NCBI RefSeq assembly: GCF_029338395.1
Contig: NZ_CP119809.1
Coordinates: forward strand, 3,286,001-3,350,000
Direction: 5' to 3'
DNA length: 64,000 nucleotides
DNA from: Halorussus caseinilyticus
GTDB taxonomy: Archaea; Halobacteriota; Halobacteria; Halobacteriales; Haladaptataceae
The first letter of the stretch is position 1, and the number at the start of each line of letters is the position of its first letter. Made by a program: the position numbers and the translations under genes. This document shows positions 16,803 to 25,014 of this stretch, in pieces. The notes under the pieces were generated by a model that did not search any database, had not been told where the DNA came from, and saw only the letters and a list, made by a program, of their open reading frames with translations.

Positions 16803-17930
16803 ATGGCAAACAAGTTCGCAGGCGAAGTGGAGCAGATGAAGAAGACGCGCTCGCAACCCGGCACGCCGGAGATTGGCGGTAGCCAGAGTGCCAGTACAGT
16901 CAACGTTCCAACCATGTCAACGGTCGAAGAGATGGCGACTGTGGACGACCTCGGAATTCTGTTCGACGACCGGGTCGAGAAACGAGTGCTAAACGAAATC
17001 AAAACGACGGAACTTCCCGAGGACATCGAAGACATCATTCTCGACGACGGCGTGCTTGGTGACCGAGAAGAACTATCCTGGAAGTGGGTGTGGCACGTCT
17101 GTACCGAACTGCTGACTCTCGATTGTGTCGGCGACGAGTATCGGCAAGAAGCGTACGAGGCGAAGGCGTTGATGGCGATTTACGTTACGCTGGTAGACGA
17201 CATCGGCGAGCAACTCAACGACAAGGCGACGTTCTGGGAACTGGCCAAGACCGCATACCCCGAGGCCGAACCAGACTGGGAACGCGAAGACATCAACTCG
17301 GACTACGCTCACAGCATCCGCCGAGTGTGGACTGAACTCATGGACCGACTCGAGTCCGCGCCGCGGTTCGACGAGTTCGAAGACCCGTTCATGTTCAACC
17401 TGCGCGAGACGGTCCAAGCCATGGAGTACACACAGATGTCGGACGAGTACTCCGCGTTCATGAACCCCGAGGAGATGTGGCATTTCGACACGCAGGGAAT
17501 CGGGTCGTTCCTCTACTGGACCGTGGACCTGATGTACTCGCCGTCGTTCGAGATGGACGACTTCCGGGAGTTCCGCCAACTCGTCCACGAACTCCAGCAC
17601 ATGTGGAGACTCGGCAACTGGATTACCACGTGGGAAGAAGAGGTCTACGAACAGGACTTCTCGGCCGGAGTCTTCGTGGAAGCCCTCAACAACGGCGTTA
17701 TCGACGAGACGGACATCGAACGCCTCGAATCCGGGGAGACGAACCCCGAGCGACTCATCGGCCGCATCAAGGCGTCGGGAATCGTCGAGCAGTTCATCGC
17801 CGATTGGAAACGCCGACGTGACCGGTTGCACGAGCGGGACTTCGAGATGCAGTCGCTCGACGCCGACCAGATGGTCGTGATGATGGAGCGGATGATGCGC
17901 AACCATCTCGCAACTAGCGAGTACCGATGA
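16803..17930 (+). CDS. Class I terpene synthase-like protein, copy 1
   Basis: 375-aa, all-helical protein with the two metal-binding motifs of class I terpene synthases. The Asp-rich motif DDIGE is at 132-136 (in TLVDDIGEQL), and the second motif has N272, T276 and E280 in GNWITTWEEE. About 135 residues separate them, as in bacterial-type cyclases. Such enzymes ionise a prenyl diphosphate and cyclise it in the cytoplasm. The first 45 residues are polar and differ from copy 2 except VPTMS. ATG chosen from the TATA box 27 bp upstream. Copy 2 lies at 22103-23227. Substrate (C15 or C20) and product unknown. Confidence 0.82.
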   Translation: MANKFAGEVEQMKKTRSQPGTPEIGGSQSASTVNVPTMSTVEEMATVDDLGILFDDRVEKRVLNEIKTTELPEDIEDIILDDGVLGDREELSWKWVWHVCTELLTLDCVGDEYRQEAYEAKALMAIYVTLVDDIGEQLNDKATFWELAKTAYPEAEPDWEREDINSDYAHSIRRVWTELMDRLESAPRFDEFEDPFMFNLRETVQAMEYTQMSDEYSAFMNPEEMWHFDTQGIGSFLYWTVDLMYSPSFEMDDFREFRQLVHELQHMWRLGNWITTWEEEVYEQDFSAGVFVEALNNGVIDETDIERLESGETNPERLIGRIKASGIVEQFIADWKRRRDRLHERDFEMQSLDADQMVVMMERMMRNHLATSEYR

Positions 17931-18145
17931 CCGTCAGTATCCTAGAAGCGGTGTGATAGAGTTCTCTGACCCGGAGGGTCCATGAAAGAGCGTCTCGCAC
18001 TGCAGTGGCGACGCAAGTGAGGTTGACTGTTCTGTCTGGGGACCGGAAGTTACGAAACGGTTCTGGAACGGTAGTTCTCGGAAAAGTAGCTTCGGCGGTA
18101 GTCCTCGGGAAGTACCGGTAGGAGCGTCCGCGATAGCGAAGTAAC

Positions 18146-18688
18146 CTACCAAGTCACTTCCCACACGAACTTCTCGTCTCCCTCCGGTTCCGACTCTTCG
18201 AGATGCGGGTTCGCATCGGTCGGTCCAAAGCGGTTTATCATCCGAGTGTGGACTCCCTTCACGAATGGCTTCGGAAGCGCCCAGTTTTTGTCTGCTCCGA
18301 GTCGGGCCTCACGTGCGGCGGTGTCTAAGTCGTACGTGTAGCGGCCACCGGGGTACTTCATGTCGGAATCTTGGTAGACCTCCTGAACCGTCTTGTCCAG
18401 TTTATCGTATGCTTCTTCGAGACTGATGTCGTCGGAGTAGGGAAGCGTTTGTGCCGATGCTTCGCCACCTTGCTTCATCGTCTGGACACCTACTTCGTCA
18501 GTGAGTCTGCTGTACGCTTCGGCGACATCCCCTAGCCGGTACCATTCGTCGGCGTCGATGTCACCGAGGACCTCTTTGAACATCTCGCGCGTCTTTTTCT
18601 CGAAGATAGGGGAAACTTCTCCCATGGTTTCGATTACGGCATTAATGTACTGTCCGTCCGCCAGTGCATCTTCGTCGTAACGGGACAT
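18146..18688 (-). CDS. Small protein of the WEVTW-ending family, copy A
   Basis: 180-aa soluble protein, not firmly recognised. It has a helical N-terminal half (SPIFEKKTREMFKEVLGDIDADEWY, then LGDVAEAYSRLTDEVGVQTMKQGGEA), a middle with YPGGRYTYDLDTAAREARLG, then LPKPFVKGVHTRMINRFGP and an end FVWEVTW. The layout, with a late G-x-x-x-(R/E)-G helix and a terminal VxW strand, recalls small-molecule-binding V4R/heme-NO-binding-type folds. That is inference only. It is paralogous to 20341-20877 and has its own TATA box. The position between a terpene synthase and the P450 suggests a role in the same pathway. Confidence 0.7.
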   Translation of the reverse strand: MSRYDEDALADGQYINAVIETMGEVSPIFEKKTREMFKEVLGDIDADEWYRLGDVAEAYSRLTDEVGVQTMKQGGEASAQTLPYSDDISLEEAYDKLDKTVQEVYQDSDMKYPGGRYTYDLDTAAREARLGADKNWALPKPFVKGVHTRMINRFGPTDANPHLEESEPEGDEKFVWEVTW

Positions 18689-18711
18689 ATTAGATAAGAA
18701 ATTCTATCATG

Positions 18712-18721
18712 CTATAAATAT
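18712..18721 (-). promoter_or_regulatory. TATA-like box of small protein A
   Basis: CTATAAATAT is centred 28 bp before the ATG at 18688. The same TATAAATATT core precedes paralogue B at the same distance. Confidence 0.6.
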
Positions 18722-18919
18722 TGGGGAAGATACCTTTGTTTTAAATCGATAGTAGAAATATCGCCGATATATTCTAGAAGGTAAATGGTACAAATATAAA
18801 AGAATATCGGCGGTGTGGGCCAGATATATCTCGGAAAAATCTCATTTTGAGTAGAAATTTTGAACCCGTTATCATGAAAGATAATCCGGTAGATAAATAT
18901 AAGATAGGCTAAAATGGCG

Positions 18920-20197
18920 TCACTCACGCGCGTACGCTGTCAGATTGATTGGTCGGTCGGGGGCGGCAGTGAGACTGGGATACATGTCGAACTGCTCCGT
19001 TTCGCGGTCGAACGTGAACCGGTCGAAAAACGCGGCGAGCGCCATTTTAACTTCCGTTCTAGTGAACTGCTCGCCGATGCACTGTCGCGGTCCGCTTCCG
19101 AACGGGAAATACGCGAACGAGTGACGGTCGGAGCTTCCTGCAAATCGACTCGGCCGGAACTCGTCGGGTGCGTCCCACCAGCGTTCGTCTCGGTGAATCA
19201 CCCACTCGGGGAGTTGGACCACGTTGCCCTCCGGAATCAAGTAATCTCCGAGAGTCGTGTCGGTGGCCGTTTCTCGGAAGATAGCGTGAGCAGGTGGACA
19301 GTATCGCATCGTTTCGTCTATCACCTGCTCTGTGTACGTCAAGTCGTCCAAATGTCGTGCGCGCGGGTCGTCACCGTTGAGCACCTCGTCGATTTCGGCC
19401 ACGAGACGTTCCTCCACTTTCGGTTTGTTTGCGACGAAGTAGAGAACGTACGTCAGTAGAATTGCGCTCGTCTCGTGGCCGCCGAACAGGAACGTTATCA
19501 TCTCGTCACGAACTCGTTCGTCGGTGTAGTCCGCTTCGCTGTCTGACCCAACCGTAACCAGCGTCGACAACAAATCGTCGCCACTCCCGTTCTGTTTTCT
19601 GTCTTCTATCATCTCCTCGACCCGATTGACTAACTGCTTTCTCCCGCTCTCGTACTCTTTTTCGACGTTTTCCGGTATCTCCCCTGCACTTGCCGACTCC
19701 CTGAACCAGTGGGTAATCGTATCGGTAGCTTCGGTGATTGCTCTGTCTTCTTCCATCTCGCCGAACAGTGCCCGAAGCATCACCCGAAGGGTTACGTCCG
19801 TCATCACCTCGTGGGCGTCGAACGTCTCGCCGTCCGTCAAACCATCTGCGATTTCGGTTACGATTTCGCTAATCGAGTCACAGTACGAACGTACTTGTGA
19901 CGCTCGGAAGAACGGTTGTAGTTCGCCGCGTTGCGCTCGCCACTGTTCTCCTTCCACCGCGACCACACCGCCGCCGAAAATCTGTTTGTAGGGGTCGAAC
20001 TTGTAGTAGTCTTCATTGTTTTTAATCAACACTCCCTCCACGAAATCCGGGTGAGAAACCATGTAATGGTCTTTTTCGGGGCCGGTAATCCGAACTACGT
20101 CACCCTCTTTTGCCCATTCGGTACGGGTTTCGAATGGGGCTTGCTGGTACTCGGCGAGCGTCCCGACAATGGGAGGCCGTTTATTTTTTGAATTCAT
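18920..20197 (-). CDS. Cytochrome P450
   Basis: 425-aa soluble P450 (no membrane anchor), a heme monooxygenase of the bacterial CYP type. The heme block FPFGSGPRQCIGEQF has the ligand C373. E295-R298 in DETMRY is the ExxR pair, and the I-helix oxygen-binding motif is FGGHETS (about 238-244). PEWVIHRDERWW is the meander-side block. I take the ATG at 20197; the TTG three codons upstream is less likely, and the TATA box at 20221-20227 is 27 bp before the ATG. No ferredoxin or reductase is adjacent, so electrons must come from elsewhere. The terpene synthases on both sides make a terpenoid the likely substrate. Confidence 0.92.
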   Translation of the reverse strand: MNSKNKRPPIVGTLAEYQQAPFETRTEWAKEGDVVRITGPEKDHYMVSHPDFVEGVLIKNNEDYYKFDPYKQIFGGGVVAVEGEQWRAQRGELQPFFRASQVRSYCDSISEIVTEIADGLTDGETFDAHEVMTDVTLRVMLRALFGEMEEDRAITEATDTITHWFRESASAGEIPENVEKEYESGRKQLVNRVEEMIEDRKQNGSGDDLLSTLVTVGSDSEADYTDERVRDEMITFLFGGHETSAILLTYVLYFVANKPKVEERLVAEIDEVLNGDDPRARHLDDLTYTEQVIDETMRYCPPAHAIFRETATDTTLGDYLIPEGNVVQLPEWVIHRDERWWDAPDEFRPSRFAGSSDRHSFAYFPFGSGPRQCIGEQFTRTEVKMALAAFFDRFTFDRETEQFDMYPSLTAAPDRPINLTAYARE

Positions 20198-20220
20198 GCC
20201 TCTCAATTTATCTCTGCCAT

Positions 20221-20227
20221 TATAAAA
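20221..20227 (-). promoter_or_regulatory. TATA-like box of the P450 gene
   Basis: On the minus strand GGTTTTATAATGG is centred 27 bp before the ATG at 20197. A further AT-rich run (20229-20245) lies behind it. Confidence 0.6.
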
Positions 20228-20340
20228 CCTTTATATAATAGGTAATATAAAAGAGGGCGTCTTCAGACTGCTCTCACGGATACGCTAAACGTGAGAACGT
20301 TCGGAGCGCGTCTCCTCCGTAGAGTCCGTCTCGAAGCGAC

Positions 20341-20877
20341 TTACCAAGTCACTTCCCACGCGAACTGCTCGCGGTCTTTCGGTTCCACTTCCTCGAACTC
20401 GGGGATGGCGTCTTCCGGCCCGTACTCCTCAATCATCGCAGTGTGGACGCCCTTTGCGAACGGTTTCGGAAGTAGAAACGCCTCGTCTGCTCCGAGTCGC
20501 GCCGAACGTCCGTCGAGTTCGTACAGGTACTTACCACCGGGGTACTCCATGTCCGAACCTTTGAACACCTCTTTGTGGGCTCCGAGTATTGCCCCGTACG
20601 CTTCTTCGAGGGTCGCGTCGTCCGGAATTGGCACTTCCTTCCCAGACGCTTCTCCACCCACCTTCATCGTCTGAGCACCCACGTCGTCTAGGATACGCTG
20701 GAACACCTCGGCAACCTCGCCCGTTTTGTACCATCCTTCCGGGTCAACGTCGCCAATGACCTCCTGAAACATCTCGCGGGTCTTCTTTTCGAAGATACTC
20801 GAAATCTCTCCCGTAGAGTTGATGAACGCGTGAATGTATCTACCAGTTACCTCGGCGTTTTCGTCGTACTTTGCCAT
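20341..20877 (-). CDS. Small protein of the WEVTW-ending family, copy B
   Basis: 178-aa paralogue of 18146-18688. The same order of blocks is seen: EISSIFEKKTREMFQEVIGD, WYKTGEVAEVFQRILDDVGAQTMKVGGEAS, YPGGKYLYELDGRSARLGAD, LPKPFAKGVHTAMIEEYGPEDA and the end FAWEVTW. There is no signal, membrane helix or Cys pair. The ATG at 20877 is chosen from similarity to copy A and the TATA box at 20901-20910; the upstream 27 codons are AT-rich and non-protein-like. Function unknown. Confidence 0.7.
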   Translation of the reverse strand: MAKYDENAEVTGRYIHAFINSTGEISSIFEKKTREMFQEVIGDVDPEGWYKTGEVAEVFQRILDDVGAQTMKVGGEASGKEVPIPDDATLEEAYGAILGAHKEVFKGSDMEYPGGKYLYELDGRSARLGADEAFLLPKPFAKGVHTAMIEEYGPEDAIPEFEEVEPKDREQFAWEVTW

Positions 20878-20900
20878 ACTATCTGCAAGCAACTGATGAG

Positions 20901-20910
20901 TTATAAATAT
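20901..20910 (-). promoter_or_regulatory. TATA-like box of small protein B
   Basis: TTATAAATAT (plus strand) is centred 28 bp before the ATG at 20877, in the same arrangement as for copy A. Confidence 0.6.
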
Positions 20911-21109
20911 TCTGAAATATATAAACTGTTTTATATTTTGGGTAGTATTTCGAAACATCTCCGGAGTTTGGTCTTAAGTATAAAAATAACTACACCGCTC
21001 GACGGACGAAGTCCTTCTCCCGACGCTGTCAGGGCCGTTTCGAAACTCCCTCCAGACCGATACGCTTGCATCTTCAGATTGAAATACCGCGCGCGACCAG
21101 TCGTCCGTA

Positions 21110-21913
21110 ATGAACTTCGACGCCGAGTCGTTCACCGTCGCGGTCAAAGACAGCGCGCGCGAGGTCAACGAGGCGGCGCGACGGGTGGCAATCACCGAGG
21201 GCGACCGTCTCGAGTTCGACTCCGAGACGGCCGCTCACCGGCGCGCCAGAGAACTCTCCGAGGGCGGCGAGACTCCGGTGAAGGTCCAGCGAGCGGCACC
21301 GCAGGACCCCGACGACGTGGACGGCTATCTCGTGGCGTGGCCCGAGCGCCGGACGCAGAACCCCGAGGGGTCGCCCACCGAGGGACTGACGTTCGACACC
21401 GAGGCCAACCAGTACGGTGCGCTCGGGGAAGCAGTCGCCTTCACGCCAGAGGTGAATCCGCCGCTGTTGACCCACTTCGCGCGGGTAGACGCCGACCTTC
21501 CCGACGTTGACTTCTCGGACCGCGAGCGAGACGAACTCCGCGTCGAACTCGACACCGACCCGGCCCCGGTCGTCGTCGGGTCCGACAGACGGTGGGAACC
21601 TGACTGCCGTGCAGTCGTCCGGTTGGGTCCCGACCGGCCGGTTCTCACCGAGTACTGGTGCGAGGTCAAAACCGGCGACGGGTCGTTCGAGCGGAGTCAA
21701 CGCGAAGCGATGCGGGCGAAAGCACGCGAAGCGTCCGTCCTCAAGATTCGCGTCGAGTTGGACGACTTGCCCGACAGATACACGGCGTGGGTTCGGACCG
21801 TCGAACCGGACAGCGGTGACGCGAACGGCGGTGAAACGACCAAGCTCGGGGTCGAGGAGAGAGACGACGACCAGCAGGTGTATCGAGTCAACGCATCGCT
21901 ACGGGACTTTTGA
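21110..21913 (+). CDS. Hypothetical protein with PD-(D/E)XK-like nuclease motif
   Basis: 267-aa acidic soluble protein, not recognised as a named family. Residues 163-200 (EPDCRAVVRLGP...EYWCEVKTGDGSFERSQREAM) have the spacing of a PD-(D/E)XK nuclease core: D165, then E185-V-K187 on the next strand and a following helix with Q/R. The N-terminal 60 residues look like a separate helical module. GC-rich, unlike the AT-rich flanks. It lies between small protein B and terpene synthase 2; whether it belongs to the pathway or is a bystander is unclear. The start ATG follows no strong promoter. Confidence 0.65.
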   Translation: MNFDAESFTVAVKDSAREVNEAARRVAITEGDRLEFDSETAAHRRARELSEGGETPVKVQRAAPQDPDDVDGYLVAWPERRTQNPEGSPTEGLTFDTEANQYGALGEAVAFTPEVNPPLLTHFARVDADLPDVDFSDRERDELRVELDTDPAPVVVGSDRRWEPDCRAVVRLGPDRPVLTEYWCEVKTGDGSFERSQREAMRAKAREASVLKIRVELDDLPDRYTAWVRTVEPDSGDANGGETTKLGVEERDDDQQVYRVNASLRDF

Positions 21914-22072
21914 GACGCTTCTCGCAAGTGGGGCGTGTCCGATTCAGACAGAAGTCTATCTCCACCCTTCAAGCATTCGTAAATTACTCTTACCACCGTC
22001 GTAAATCGGATATTACATAATTTTGAATTGTTTAAATTATATCCTAATTATAACATAGGATACCAAATGATT

Positions 22073-22083
22073 GATTAAACATA
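22073..22083 (+). promoter_or_regulatory. TATA-like box of terpene synthase gene 2
   Basis: GATTAAACATA is centred about 26 bp before the ATG at 22103, the same leaderless layout as copy 1. Confidence 0.5.
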
Positions 22084-22102
22084 TACAAAATTATTTGACA
22101 CG

Positions 22103-23227
22103 ATGACGGAGAACGCATCTAGGCCGATAAAGAGCGGTGAAACCCACACACAGTTCAACAAGCCGATAGCGAACCATGGCCGGAACACCGGGAGAATCAC
22201 CGTCCCAACGATGTCACCCGTTAACGATACGACGACGGTAGACGACCTCAGTCTCGAGTACGACGAGGAAGTCGAACAGCGGATTCTCGGCGAGGTCGAA
22301 TCGGCGACGTTACCGCCCAAAATAAACGACATTGTGCAAGACGATGGCGTTCTCGGGGACCGAAAGCTGTTCACGTGGAAGTGGATGTGGTACGTCTGCG
22401 GCGATATGCTGACGTTGGATTGCGTCGGTGACAAACACAGACAGGACGCCGCCGAGGCGAAGACGCTGATGGCTCTGTACACGACGTTGATGGACGACAT
22501 TGCCGAGAAACTGGGCGACGAGGCGACCTTCTGGGAACTCGCTAAGACGGCCTATCCCGAGTCCGAACCGGACTGGGAGCGCGAAGACATCGATTCGAAC
22601 TACGCCGACAGCATCCGCCGAGTGTGGACCGAGCTCATCGACCATCTCGAATCCGCGCCGCGGTTCGAAGAGTTCGAGGACCCGTTCACGTTCAACCTGC
22701 GCGAGACGGTCCAAGCCATGGAGTACACGCAGATGTCGGACGAGTACTCCGCGTTTATGAACTCCGAAGAGATGTGGTACTTCGACACGCAGGGTATCGG
22801 GTCGTTCCTGTTCTGGACTATCGATTTGATGTACTCGCCATCGTTCGAGATGGACGACTTCCGGGAGTTCCGCCAAATCGTCTACGAACTCCAGCACATG
22901 TGGCGACTCGGCAACTGGGTCACGACGTGGGAGCTAGAAATATACGAAGGCGACTACAGTACGGGTATCATCGTGGAAGCACTCAATCGGGGAATTATCG
23001 ACGGGGCAGAGCTCGAACAACTCGAAACTGGAGAGATGAGTCCCGAACGGGTGATTGGTCGCGTCGAGGCGTCGGGAATCGTCGAGCAGTTCGTCGCCGA
23101 CTGGAAGCGCCGCCGGGACGCGCTGTACCAACGTGACTTCGGGATGCGTTCGCTCGAAAGCGACGAGATGGTCAGAATGATGGAACAGTTCATGCAGAGT
23201 CATCTCGCTATCGAGAAACAACGCTGA
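22103..23227 (+). CDS. Class I terpene synthase-like protein, copy 2
   Basis: 374-aa paralogue of 16803-17930. DDIAE at 131-135 is the first metal motif; N271, T275 and E279 in GNWVTTWELE form the second. The two copies align without large gaps after residue 35 and share a 23-residue identical block around AMEYTQMSDEYSAF; there the DNA is also almost identical (17399-17458 against 22698-22757). The N-terminal 35 residues differ. Both copies keep all metal ligands, so both should be active; differences near the second motif (E279 to L278 neighbour) may alter the product. Substrate unknown. Confidence 0.82.
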   Translation: MTENASRPIKSGETHTQFNKPIANHGRNTGRITVPTMSPVNDTTTVDDLSLEYDEEVEQRILGEVESATLPPKINDIVQDDGVLGDRKLFTWKWMWYVCGDMLTLDCVGDKHRQDAAEAKTLMALYTTLMDDIAEKLGDEATFWELAKTAYPESEPDWEREDIDSNYADSIRRVWTELIDHLESAPRFEEFEDPFTFNLRETVQAMEYTQMSDEYSAFMNSEEMWYFDTQGIGSFLFWTIDLMYSPSFEMDDFREFRQIVYELQHMWRLGNWVTTWELEIYEGDYSTGIIVEALNRGIIDGAELEQLETGEMSPERVIGRVEASGIVEQFVADWKRRRDALYQRDFGMRSLESDEMVRMMEQFMQSHLAIEKQR

Positions 23228-23272
23228 TGGCAGACTACGGTTGAATCGGCGTCTTTTTGCAGTGAGAAACAC

Positions 23273-24094
23273 CTACCGCCGCGACTCCGGCCACACCGTC
23301 ACCACCGCGACGGCGAGCGTCCCGACCAACCACAGCAGGAGGCCGAGGACGCTCGCCACGGGTGAGGCGGCGGGAGCGCCCGATTCGACACCGCCGACGA
23401 CAGTCTCCAGCACGAGACCCCGGAAGGCGCTGTTCGGACTCAGCGCGAGGACCAGCTCGAGCGCACCCTCGGGGACGACGCCGCCAGCGAGTCCGGCGAC
23501 GATGCCCGCGTCGAACCCGACCACGAGCGCCACCCCGAGCGCGACCGCGACCACGATGCCCGCGCGGGTCGTCCCCGCAGTCGTGGAAATCGCCAGTGCC
23601 GCGCCCATCAGAACCAGTGCGAACGCGGCCGTGAGGACGACGAACCGGAGGTAGAGCAGTGGCGAGTCCATCGCGGCGTGGGAGGCGATGACCGTCGTCC
23701 CGACGCCGCCGAAGGCGGGTACTAGCAGGGCGACCCCCAGAAGCGGGACGACGAGTGCGACCAGCAACGCCGCCGCGCGCCCGAGGTAGACCCCGAGGAC
23801 GAATGTCGCCCGCGAGACGGGGTAGGTCCGAATCACGTCGAGTTCGCCGCGCTCGTCGTCGCCGAGGACCGACCGATAGCCGAACGCCAGCGCCAGCGCG
23901 GGCACCAGCACCTCGACGGGCGTGAGCAGGTCGAGGACCAGCGGAACGTAGCCGACAGCGCCAGCGGTCCACGCCAGCACCGCCACGACTGCGGCGAATC
24001 CTCCGGCGAGCGCGAGGAACGCCCGGGTCCGGACGACCGTCGTCAACTCCCGGCCCACGACCGCGAAGAGTCGGTTGACCGACTGGCGGCTCAT
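23273..24094 (-). CDS. nosY: NosY-type ABC-2 permease
   Basis: 273-aa membrane permease of the NosDFY complex, which supports maturation of the copper centre of nitrous oxide reductase. About six helices are visible. The RSVLGDDERGELDVIRTYPVSRATFVLGVYLGR block is typical of ABC-2 permeases. The ATG overlaps the nosF stop by 4 bp. No nosZ gene is in the window. Confidence 0.85.
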   Translation of the reverse strand: MSRQSVNRLFAVVGRELTTVVRTRAFLALAGGFAAVVAVLAWTAGAVGYVPLVLDLLTPVEVLVPALALAFGYRSVLGDDERGELDVIRTYPVSRATFVLGVYLGRAAALLVALVVPLLGVALLVPAFGGVGTTVIASHAAMDSPLLYLRFVVLTAAFALVLMGAALAISTTAGTTRAGIVVAVALGVALVVGFDAGIVAGLAGGVVPEGALELVLALSPNSAFRGLVLETVVGGVESGAPAASPVASVLGLLLWLVGTLAVAVVTVWPESRR

Positions 24095-25014
24095 TCGTCA
24101 CCCTGCGTCCGGACGCTGACGGTCGGCGCGGTCGTCTCGTCGGCCGCGTCGGGGCGCGTGCCGCCCGTGAGTTCGAGGAACGCCCCCCGAAAGGTGTCGG
24201 CGTCGGTCCGGGCCACGAAGTCGTCGGGCGACCCGTCGGCCACCACGTCGCCGTGGTCGAGCAGGAGAACGGTGTCTGCTTCCTCGGCCCCCGAGAGGTT
24301 GTGAGTCGCAAGCAGGACCGCCATTCCGTCGTCTGCGAGGTCGGCCACGAGGTCGAAGATGTACTCGGTCATCCGGGGGTCCAAGTCGCCGGTGGGTTCG
24401 TCCAAGACGACTATCGGCGGGTCGCCCAGAATCGCCTGTCCGACTCCGAGAAGCCGCGTCATCCCGCCCGAGAGGGTTTCTACCCGGCGGTCGCTCGCCT
24501 CCGACAGGCCGACGCGCTCCACGACGGCCGACACGTCTACCTCGCGGTCCAGCAGGTCGGCGTAGAACCGGAGGGTCTCGGCGACGGTGAACGCCGGGCG
24601 GAACGTCGGACTCTGCGGGAGGTAGCCGACCTCGCGGCCGGTCGTCTCGTTCGTCTTCCCCCCAGTCTCGGCGGTCGGCTTCTCGCCGGTCGTCTCGTTC
24701 GTCTTCCCACCCGTCCCGTCGTCGCTCGCGGCCGGGGCCGCGAGCGACACCGACCCCTCGTCGGGTTCCAACAGGCCGAGAACGGCCCGTAGGAGCGTCG
24801 TCTTCCCAGACCCGTTCGGGCCGACCAGCGCGGTGACGGTGCCCGACTCGACCGAGAACGTCAGGTCCGAGAACACGTCTACCTCGCCGAACGAGTGGCC
24901 GAGACCCGCCACGTCGAGGACCGTCGTCCGCTCGCTCGATTCGGCAGTCTCTCTGTCGTCCGACTCGTCGGTCTCTCGGTCGCTCGGTCGTTCGGAGTGA
25001 GTTCTGTCCGTCAT
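24091..25014 (-). CDS. nosF: NosF-type copper ABC transporter ATP-binding protein
   Basis: 307-aa ATPase energising NosDFY. Walker A GPNGSGKTT, signature LSGGMTRLLGVGQAIL, Walker B IVVLDEPTGDLDP. Between Walker A and the Q-loop (GYLPQSPTFRP) there is a hydrophilic insertion of about 40 residues in which GGKTNETTG occurs twice, a tandem duplication. The N-terminal 30 residues are acidic and disordered. The start overlaps a TGA in the frame that the nosD end seems to have used (ATGA at 25011-25014). Confidence 0.87.
   Translation of the reverse strand: MTDRTHSERPSDRETDESDDRETAESSERTTVLDVAGLGHSFGEVDVFSDLTFSVESGTVTALVGPNGSGKTTLLRAVLGLLEPDEGSVSLAAPAASDDGTGGKTNETTGEKPTAETGGKTNETTGREVGYLPQSPTFRPAFTVAETLRFYADLLDREVDVSAVVERVGLSEASDRRVETLSGGMTRLLGVGQAILGDPPIVVLDEPTGDLDPRMTEYIFDLVADLADDGMAVLLATHNLSGAEEADTVLLLDHGDVVADGSPDDFVARTDADTFRGAFLELTGGTRPDAADETTAPTVSVRTQGDE

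Noticed and set aside
17934-18164. 76-aa minus-strand ORF after terpene synthase 1
   Set aside because: No promoter, no conserved pattern, and it overlaps the end of small protein A.
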